Part shown: in pieces, positions 58,657-64,000 of the stretch | How the letters are laid out: every line of letters begins with the position of its first letter | How positions within the stretch are numbered: position 1 is the first letter of the stretch | Source of the DNA: Lachnospiraceae bacterium | GTDB taxonomy: Bacteria; Bacillota; Clostridia; Lachnospirales; Lachnospiraceae | Direction of reading: 5' to 3' | NCBI GenBank assembly: GCA_902363445.1 | Contig: CABJAB010000003.1 | Location: 434,001 to 498,000 of the forward strand | Length of the DNA: 64,000 nt | Program-made: the position numbers and the translations under genes | Notes under the pieces: generated by a model | What the model was told of the DNA's origin: nothing | The model's input: the letters and a program-made list of their open reading frames with translations, nothing else | Databases searched by the model: none

Positions 58657-59061
58657 ATGCTTACAACAAAATGTATTCATCCCGGTATCATGAAGGCGCT
58701 GTCCCTGTGCGGCCATGGAAGCAAGGTGCTCATTGCCGACGGTAATTATCCCCTGGCTGAGAAAAGCGGGAACGCGGAAAAGATTTATCTGGGCCTGACC
58801 CCCGGACTCCCCACCGTGACCGATGTACTGAAGGCTGTCCACTCCGTCGTGGAAATTGAAAAAGCAGAAGTGATGATTCCCGGCGACGGCACTGTCCCCG
58901 AGATTTTTGACGAATTCAAACAGGAGCTTGGCCTCGAGCTGAGCGGCGTAGGACGTTTTGAATTCTATGATGTCAGCTGCGAGCCTGATGTGGTATTGGC
59001 AATCTCTACAGGAGAAAAAAGAGTATTTGCCAACATCCTGCTGACCATCGGCTGCGCTTGA
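58657..59061 (+). CDS. RbsD/FucU-family sugar mutarotase
   Basis: 134 aa. CGHGSKVLIADGNYP with the active-site His is typical; EVMIPGDGTVPEIFDEFKQ is closer to FucU, as is the length. It would interconvert the sugar anomers before phosphorylation. Last gene of the operon, followed by a terminator. AGAGGAGG site. Confidence 0.92.
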   Translation: MLTTKCIHPGIMKALSLCGHGSKVLIADGNYPLAEKSGNAEKIYLGLTPGLPTVTDVLKAVHSVVEIEKAEVMIPGDGTVPEIFDEFKQELGLELSGVGRFEFYDVSCEPDVVLAISTGEKRVFANILLTIGCA

Positions 59062-59078
59062 TCTGCTTGTTATTCATT

Positions 59079-59122
59079 CGGCATACTTTTCTGTCAACCG
59101 GCAAAAAGTATGCCGTTTTTTT
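59079..59122 (+). terminator. Terminator of the ribokinase operon
   Basis: 12-bp arms CGGCATACTTTT / AAAAGTATGCCG followed by seven T. Confidence 0.95.
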
Positions 59123-59133
59123 CCATTATTTAG

Positions 59134-59162
59134 TTGACAACCGCAAAACGGTATGGTATATT
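59134..59162 (+). promoter_or_regulatory. Rubrerythrin promoter
   Basis: TTGACA (59134-59139) and TATATT (59157-59162), 17-bp spacer. Confidence 0.8.
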
Positions 59163-59171
59163 AAACACAGT

Positions 59172-59187
59172 AATAATTACTATTATT
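59172..59187 (+). promoter_or_regulatory. Candidate PerR/Fur-type operator
   Basis: AATAAT - TACT - ATTATT inverted repeat just past the -10 of the rubrerythrin gene. It resembles A/T-rich PerR boxes, a known regulator of rubrerythrins; the match is approximate. Confidence 0.4.
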
Positions 59188-59217
59188 GTAAATTCAAACT
59201 TTAGAGGAGGTAGTTAC

Positions 59218-59754
59218 ATGTCCAAGTACGCAGGAACAAAAACAGAGAAAAACTTGATGGAAGCTTTCGCAGGAGAATCTCAGGCCAGAAATAAATATAC
59301 ATTCTACGCATCCGCTGCTAAAAAGGCCGGCTATGAGCAGATGGCCGCCCTGTTCCAGGAAACCGCAGACCAGGAAAAAGAACACGCTAAAATTTGGTTT
59401 AAGGAATTCCACGGAATCGGAAATCCTGAAGAAAACCTGGTAGATGCCGCCGCTGGTGAGCATGACGAGTGGACTGACATGTATAAACGCATGGCAAAGG
59501 AAGCAAGAGAAGAAGGTTTTGAAGAACTGGCTTTCAAATTTGACAAGATCGCCAGCGTTGAAGCCGCCCATGAAGCGCGCTATAACAAGCTTTTGGAAAG
59601 CCTGAAAGCTGACAAGACCTTTAAGGGTGATGCTCCTAAGGGCTGGAAGTGCCGCAATTGCGGGTATATCCATTACGGTGAGGAAGCTCCCGATGTGTGT
59701 CCTGCCTGCGCGCATCCCAAGGCTTACTTTGAACGAAAAGTAGAAAACTATTAA
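59218..59754 (+). CDS. rbr: Rubrerythrin
   Basis: 178 aa from the ATG at 59218 (AGAGGAGG site; the frame is open to 59134 but that lies at the promoter). Ferritin-like diiron domain (FAGESQARNKYTFYASAAKK, ETADQEKEHAKIWF, IASVEAAHEARY with EXXH motifs) plus C-terminal rubredoxin domain (WKCRNCGYIHYGEEAPDVCP, CAHP). It reduces hydrogen peroxide in anaerobes. Confidence 0.98.
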   Translation: MSKYAGTKTEKNLMEAFAGESQARNKYTFYASAAKKAGYEQMAALFQETADQEKEHAKIWFKEFHGIGNPEENLVDAAAGEHDEWTDMYKRMAKEAREEGFEELAFKFDKIASVEAAHEARYNKLLESLKADKTFKGDAPKGWKCRNCGYIHYGEEAPDVCPACAHPKAYFERKVENY

Positions 59755-59769
59755 TGGAGACCGGCTCCG

Positions 59770-59834
59770 CCGGGAAACTTAAATACAGCGCTGAACCGTC
59801 AACCGACGTTCAGCGCTGTATTACTGTTTCCCGG
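59770..59834 (+). terminator. Long inverted repeat after rubrerythrin
   Basis: Arms of 9 bp (CCGGGAAAC / GTTTCCCGG) and 15 bp (AATACAGCGCTGAAC / GTTCAGCGCTGTATT) separated by a 3x3 mismatch, loop 11 nt. A T-rich run follows a few bases later (TTATTTTTT). Probably a terminator; the symmetry is stronger than needed for one. Confidence 0.6.
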
Positions 59835-59871
59835 TCCGGATTTATTTTTTGAAAAAGAAAGAGGTATATTT

Positions 59872-60390
59872 ATGTCTTGGTATTTTATGGTGGACACTTA
59901 TATTGAAACAGAACGTCTGGAACTCATCCCTTTAACGGCGCCTCTGTTAAAGCTGTGGGTGGAAGATCTTTCTGGGCTTGAAGCTGAACTTGATTGTTCC
60001 TATGAGGCGGAGCCGATGGAGGGATTCTTCCTGGATATCGTAAAGGGGCAGTTAGAAATCACACAAAATGATCCGGACAATTATTTATGGCACAGCTTCT
60101 GGTTTCTGATCCGGAAAACCGACAGAATCGTTGTCGGGGCCGCTGATTTCAAGGATATTCCCAATGAAAATAAAGAAGTAGAGATTGGTTACGGCCTTGG
60201 AAAAGCATTTGAGCATAACGGCTATATGACAGAAGCTGTACGGGCAATGTGTGACTGGGCGCTTAAGCAGAAGGAAATATCACATGTGACCGCCGAAACA
60301 GACCTGGACGGCTTTGCTTCTCAACAGATTCTGCAAAGATGTGGTTTTGTAGAAATAAAACGAGGAGAAACAGTCTGGTGGAAATTATGA
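59872..60390 (+). CDS. GNAT acetyltransferase, RimJ/RimL type
   Basis: 172 aa. ETERLELIPLTAPLLKLWVED, EIGYGLGKAFEHNGYMTEAVRAM (acetyl-CoA loop), WALKQKEISHVTAETDLDGFAS and QRCGFVEIKRGETVWW. A cytosolic N-acetyltransferase of unknown substrate. ATG 59872 has a GAGG site; ATG 59887 is possible. Confidence 0.9.
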   Translation: MSWYFMVDTYIETERLELIPLTAPLLKLWVEDLSGLEAELDCSYEAEPMEGFFLDIVKGQLEITQNDPDNYLWHSFWFLIRKTDRIVVGAADFKDIPNENKEVEIGYGLGKAFEHNGYMTEAVRAMCDWALKQKEISHVTAETDLDGFASQQILQRCGFVEIKRGETVWWKL

Positions 60391-60474
60391 TAAATATATT
60401 TTTATTTTAAACCAGACACAGAGTTGTCATGGTTTATGTTTTATTATAATAGTGTCAATGAACGGAGGATTCCC

Positions 60475-61386
60475 ATGAAAATAGACCGACTGATCGGCAT
60501 CATCACTCTGCTCCTGCAAAAAGGCCAGATGACCGCCCCTGAGCTGGCGGAACGATTCGAAGTCTCCCGAAGGACCATCAGCCGGGATATCGAGTCCCTT
60601 TGCAAAGCAGGCATCCCTCTCTCCACATCCCAGGGGCGGGGCGGCGGCATCTTCATTATGGATGGCTATTCCATAGACAGGACTTATCTCACCTCCAGAG
60701 AGCTGCAGGCCATCTTCGCAGGGCTTCGCGGCCTGGATAATGCCGCGGGTACGGACCAGTACCGGCAGCTGATCGAGAAGCTGTCCCTAAAAGACAGTTC
60801 TTTACTGGCAGATACCAATCATATTTTAATCGACCTATCCTCCTCCGGCAGCTCCGCTCTGGGCTCCAAGATTCAGCTGATTCAGGACGCCATTGACAGG
60901 CACTGCCCCATCGCATTTGAATACTTCGCTCCTGCCGGTGACAGCTCCCGCCGGATCGAACCCTATTTCCTGATGTTTCAGTGGGCCTCCTGGTACGTTT
61001 GGGGATACTGCAGGGATAAAAAGGATTTCCGGATGTTCAAGCTGAACCGCCTCTCTGACCTGCACGTGCTGAACGAGCCCTTTGCTCCGAGAAAAACTCC
61101 TCCTCTCCATTCTTTATCCACATCTTTCCCGCATGAGGAGATCCCTGTATCAGCCATAATCGAGCCGGAGATGAAATGGCGTCTGATGGAGGATTTCGGA
61201 GCAGAGAGCTTTGTCATCCGTCCCGACGGGAAACTTTTGTTCCAGTTTGATTTTCCCGGCGAGGAAGCGGTGGTTGGGTGGATACTTTCTTTCGGCGATA
61301 AGGCCGAGCTGGTAAAGCCGGCCGGCATCCGGAGAAAAATCAGAACGCTTCTCGAAAATATCTGTGCCAAATATGCCGACCACTGA
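60475..61386 (+). CDS. HTH/WYL-domain transcriptional regulator (YafY/DeoR type)
   Basis: 303 aa from the ATG at 60475 (GGAGG site; earlier in-frame start at 60424 has none). N-terminal winged HTH: MTAPELAERFEVSRRTISRDIESL; the WYL domain is residues about 140-215 (IAFEYFAPAGDSSRRIEPYF, MFQWASWYVWGYCRDKKDFRMF) with a C-terminal WCX extension. Such regulators sense a ligand or nucleic acid; target unknown. Confidence 0.95.
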   Translation: MKIDRLIGIITLLLQKGQMTAPELAERFEVSRRTISRDIESLCKAGIPLSTSQGRGGGIFIMDGYSIDRTYLTSRELQAIFAGLRGLDNAAGTDQYRQLIEKLSLKDSSLLADTNHILIDLSSSGSSALGSKIQLIQDAIDRHCPIAFEYFAPAGDSSRRIEPYFLMFQWASWYVWGYCRDKKDFRMFKLNRLSDLHVLNEPFAPRKTPPLHSLSTSFPHEEIPVSAIIEPEMKWRLMEDFGAESFVIRPDGKLLFQFDFPGEEAVVGWILSFGDKAELVKPAGIRRKIRTLLENICAKYADH

Positions 61387-61409
61387 ACTCCGGAATTATA
61401 TAATACATA

Positions 61410-61958
61410 ATACTTTTGGAATCATCTTGGGGTAGCTCATATTGTGTTCCAGTTTGACACCGGCAGAAGTTCCGGACCGTCACGATTTCGGTTTGCTGGC
61501 GATGCAGGGGCCGGTATCATTCTGCCGGTGTCCTGCCTGCCGCACCACATTAGATAAATTTCATTTCTTAGATTCCAGAAAAGAATCGGATATCCACACG
61601 GCCCGCGCGCCTGAAGGCTGCGGGCTGCGGTGGGCCGCCCCAATAACTTTTACAACAAATAAACGCTTATTTCGGTGCGGGAAAAAAGCAGGAGGAACAA
61701 TCCGATTCCATCGTAAGGCGAGCGCCGCAAAACCGTTAGCAGAATCTTCCCGGCCGCAGGGAGGTAAAAACCGAATTTCATGTAGGTTTTTATTGGAATC
61801 TGGCATGGAAAAATATCGATTTATCCATGTCAGTTGGAAAGGACCGACTGAAGGCCGCAAAGATTCTGGTTACGGCTGCCAGCGAGCCGCCTGGATGGAA
61901 TCGGATTTCCTCCTGCCTTGTAAATCAGACAAAGAAAATTATTCAAAAGGTACTCAAA
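61410..61958 (+). repeat. R1 large multi-hairpin repeat, copy 3
   Basis: Same orientation as copy 1; it lacks about 150 bp, including the GGGAAATC and CAGAAACGGAA hairpins. It keeps TAAAAACC/GGTTTTTA and CTGGCATGGA/TCCATGTCAG, the latter with a G-T pair. Single-base indels against copy 1 shift every frame. Confidence 0.8.
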
Positions 61959-62005
61959 GGTATACCCAAGGACATCCCCACAGCAATGGCAGACATACTT
62001 CTGCC
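61959..62005 (+). repeat. R2 repeat, degraded copy d
   Basis: GGTATACCCAAGGACATCCCC then a diverged remainder; adjoins R1 copy 3 and lies directly before the GyrI-like start. Confidence 0.5.
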
Positions 62006-62019
62006 GGAAAGGATTCAAT

Positions 62020-62676
62020 GTGGATAAAACCGATTACAAAAAAATTTGCAAGGAACTGTATATGCCGGGACGTTCTCCAGTCCTGGTGAATGTACCGCCC
62101 ATCTCCTTTATTATGATAGACGGCCAAGGGAATCCCAACGACACGGATGGGGAATACGCTCAGGCAGTGTCTCTCCTATATGCCTTGTCCTACGCTATCA
62201 AGATGAACAAGACAGGGGACTCCGTTCCGAAAGGCTACTTTGAATATGTCATACCTCCACTGGAAGGCTTATGGAGTTTCCGCAGTACAAAAGAAGCTTT
62301 CTCCGGAGATAAATCGGATTTCATGTGGACTTCCATGATACGCCAGCCGGATTTTGTCACCCCATCTGTATTCTCTCAGGCCTGCAGGACCGTCCAGTCA
62401 AAAAAAGGGATGGATATCTCAAAAGCCCGGCTCTGTACCTGGGAAGAGGGACTCTGCGTACAGTGCATGCACCTCGGCCCGTATGACGACGAACCTGCCA
62501 CGCTGCAGAAGATCACCGATTTCCTGAATAGTAACGGCCTGCTGTCTGACATAAGCGAAGAGCGGAAGCATCACGAGCTTTATCTTTCTGATCCTCGGAA
62601 GACGGCGCCGGAAAGAATGAAAACCGTGCTCCGGCTGCCGGTAAGGGAAACATCCGAACAGTCTGATGCGCTCTGA
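62020..62676 (+). CDS. GyrI-like small-molecule-binding protein
   Basis: 218 aa, GTG start with AAGGA seven bases upstream. Matches the GyrI-like domain family (PF06445-type): PGRSPVLVNVPPISFIMIDG, GYFEYVIPPLEGLW, WTSMIRQPDFVT, CMHLGPYDDEPATL and HHELYLSDPRKTAPERMKTV. No HTH, so it is a stand-alone ligand-binding or hydrolase-like protein (some bind or hydrolyse drugs). Its start site lies at the edge of the R1-R2 repeat. Confidence 0.9.
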   Translation: MDKTDYKKICKELYMPGRSPVLVNVPPISFIMIDGQGNPNDTDGEYAQAVSLLYALSYAIKMNKTGDSVPKGYFEYVIPPLEGLWSFRSTKEAFSGDKSDFMWTSMIRQPDFVTPSVFSQACRTVQSKKGMDISKARLCTWEEGLCVQCMHLGPYDDEPATLQKITDFLNSNGLLSDISEERKHHELYLSDPRKTAPERMKTVLRLPVRETSEQSDAL

Positions 62677-62772
62677 CCTTTCACCTGTACCGTCCTCTCT
62701 CCCGGAATCTGCCTTGCGGTTTTTTTCTTCTTGTTGTATAATCGGGAACAGGATAAGAAGGAAGTGATTTAT

Positions 62773-63600
62773 ATGGCAGCTTTAACAGCTCCCATTTACA
62801 AGGCAATATTCAGCGAGGTGGACGGCGCTCTTCTGTCCTCCTCTCATAAGGTAGGCTCCTTGACAAGGGAGGCCATTATTCAGCTCCAGCTGCATGGCGT
62901 CCCTTTTATTTTTGTATCCGGGCGTTCTCCCCGGACACTGGAAAGCGTGGATGCTTCCATCGGTCTTACTGCGCCATATATCTGCTATAATGGCGCGCTT
63001 ATCCTGGATCAGAATAAGCGCGTCCTCAAAAGCTTCGGATTTCTGCCGAAAAGAGCCATTTCCATTAAAAACTATATCAAACGCTGTTTTCCCGATATCA
63101 GCTGCTTCGCATGCAGCTACGACGCATGGATCACAGATGACCCAAACAACGAATGGATCCGCCAGGAAGCCGACATCATTCAGGTACCCCCTATTATAAA
63201 ACCTCTGTCCTACTATCTTCAGAAGGGGCAGCATGTTCACAAGCTCCTCTGTATGGGAGAGCTTTCTCTTCTTGATGTTTTGGAAGACGACCTGCGCGTC
63301 TGTTTTCCGGAACTTCTCATCTTTAAAACGAAAAAGCACTATCTGGAAATCATGTCCCCGGAAGCCAGCGCCTCCAACGCTATCCGTCTGGTATGCGGCC
63401 TATATGGTATTGACCCGTCGGAAGCCATAGCCTTTGGCTACAATTCCCGGGATATGGAAATGTTCCGGACCGTGGGACTCAGTATCGCCATGGGCAATGC
63501 CTCCGAGCTGATCAAATCAGCAGCTGACTGCGTCACTCTGGACAATGACCACGACGGCATTTATCACAGTCTGAAAAAAATCTTTCCAATCATCCATTGA
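62773..63600 (+). CDS. HAD-IIB (Cof-type) protein with altered catalytic motifs
   Basis: 275 aa from the ATG at 62773 (GGAAG site). The Cof fold is clear (PFIFVSGRSPRTLES motif II, C2 cap, IMSPEASASNAIRLVCGLYG, MGNASELIKSAADCVTLDNDHDGI). But motif I reads FSEVDGALL, where the first Asp (nucleophile) is Glu, and motif IV reads FGYNSRDMEMF in place of FGDxxND. So activity is doubtful; it may bind a phosphosugar or flavin without cleaving it. Confidence 0.88.
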   Translation: MAALTAPIYKAIFSEVDGALLSSSHKVGSLTREAIIQLQLHGVPFIFVSGRSPRTLESVDASIGLTAPYICYNGALILDQNKRVLKSFGFLPKRAISIKNYIKRCFPDISCFACSYDAWITDDPNNEWIRQEADIIQVPPIIKPLSYYLQKGQHVHKLLCMGELSLLDVLEDDLRVCFPELLIFKTKKHYLEIMSPEASASNAIRLVCGLYGIDPSEAIAFGYNSRDMEMFRTVGLSIAMGNASELIKSAADCVTLDNDHDGIYHSLKKIFPIIH

Positions 63601-63615
63601 ATTTTTTAAAACCTA

Positions 63616-63644
63616 TTGACTCCTTTGCATATATGTTGTATTAT
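63616..63644 (+). promoter_or_regulatory. Promoter of the hemolysin III-type gene
   Basis: TTGACT (63616-63621) and TATTAT (63639-63644), 17-bp spacer. Confidence 0.7.
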
Positions 63645-63700
63645 CGACGTATACTTTATGTAGTATCGAAAACTACTTGTTGCATCAGGAGGTGTTTTTC

Positions 63701-64000
63701 ATGAAGAATTTAAGACCAAAAGACCCGGGAAGCGCCATTACCCATTTTATCGGCTGGCTTATGGCTGTATTTGCCGCTCTGCCCCTTTTGATCCGGGCCG
63801 CCCAGGCCCCGGACAGAGTCCATATTTTATGCCTGTCCGTCTATGTCATCAGCATGATACTGCTCTATGGAGCCAGTACCATATATCACACTTTGGATAT
63901 ATCTCCGAAAGTGAATAAAGTGCTTCGGAAGTTTGACCACATGATGATCTTTATCCTGATAGCCGGAACTTATACACCGATCTGCGTCATCGTCGTAGGC
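63701..64000 (+). CDS. Hemolysin III/YqfA-family membrane protein, partial
   Basis: 100 codons before the right edge. Begins PKDPGSAITHFIGWLMAV, then ILLYGASTIYHTL and KFDHMMIFILIAGTYTPIC, the conserved His/Asp-containing pattern of the PAQR/HlyIII family. Multi-pass membrane protein, role in membrane homeostasis is suspected in the family. AGGAGG site. Confidence 0.93.
   Translation, partial: MKNLRPKDPGSAITHFIGWLMAVFAALPLLIRAAQAPDRVHILCLSVYVISMILLYGASTIYHTLDISPKVNKVLRKFDHMMIFILIAGTYTPICVIVVG

Noticed and set aside
59194..59715. 173-aa minus-strand frame
   Set aside because: Shadow of rubrerythrin, which has clear diiron and rubredoxin motifs, promoter and ribosome site.
61442..62089. 215-aa frame through R1 copy 3, with similar frames at 18760-18987 and 20506-20889 (minus)
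   Set aside because: Peptides are similar only because the DNA repeat is similar; single-base indels between copies shift the frame, the copies start differently, and the region is full of stem-loops. Kept as repeat, not CDS, though a decayed gene cannot be fully excluded.

Overview
The window looks like a chromosomal segment of a Gram-positive anaerobe of the Clostridia, most likely a Lachnospiraceae-type gut bacterium. Signs are the GGAGG-type ribosome binding sites, the DUF951-rpsF-ssb-rpsR block, a YwmB-like gene upstream of murA, a lipoprotein version of trigger factor, rubrerythrin, LCP and LTA-synthase-type proteins, and Firmicutes-style intrinsic terminators. No tRNA, rRNA, CRISPR array, prophage or complete insertion sequence was seen.

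Layout. Positions 1-7650 (minus) hold a cobalamin-riboswitch-controlled uptake operon: a giant secreted multi-domain protein, a lipoprotein solute-binding protein and the start of a FecCD/BtuC-type permease that runs off the left edge. From 7.66 to 14 kb (minus) lie an ABC exporter, a ROK sugar kinase, metK with a SAM-I riboswitch and a 71-bp tandem repeat array in its leader, and murA. From 14.1 to 18.2 kb are a membrane-anchored 846-aa protein, a small unknown protein and a YwmB-like protein. From 18.3 to 24.4 kb the ribosomal/ssb operon and a Sir2/acetyltransferase/DUF2156 operon are separated by two copies of a large multi-hairpin repeat (here called R1) and short palindromic repeats (R2). 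A third R1 copy lies near 61.4 kb.

Positions 24.4-45.8 kb hold an LCP ligase, a plus-strand regulator that fuses a Spo0A-type DNA-binding domain to a transposase-derived domain, and a long minus-strand capsule/exopolysaccharide operon. This operon starts with CpsB phosphatase, CpsC and CpsD, followed by the priming sugar transferase. Its distal AT-rich part carries nucleotide-sugar enzymes, glycosyltransferases, Wzy, Wzx and decorating acyl/acetyltransferases. One acyltransferase is interrupted near its start by 23 copies of a pentanucleotide that put it out of frame (a phase-variation switch, currently OFF). Another is a degraded fragment.

Positions 46-50 kb hold an LTA-synthase-like enzyme with a G9 tract in its linker, a trigger-factor-like lipoprotein foldase, and a cold-shock gene behind a terminator-like leader hairpin. 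From 50 to 55.8 kb (minus) is a five-gene operon (padR, DUF2812, natA-like, natB-like, membrane GDPD). A LacI-type regulator is divergent from a ribokinase/SIS-isomerase/RbsD trio (55.8-59.1 kb). The rest holds rubrerythrin, a GNAT enzyme, a WYL regulator, a GyrI-like protein, a HAD protein with altered catalytic motifs, and the start of a hemolysin III-type membrane protein.

Most promising leads: the corrinoid-regulated giant surface protein carrying half a solute-binding protein; the pentanucleotide phase switch; the R1 repeat family with compensatory stem changes; the Spo0A/transposase-domain fusion behind its own attenuator; and the 71-bp repeats between the SAM riboswitch and metK.
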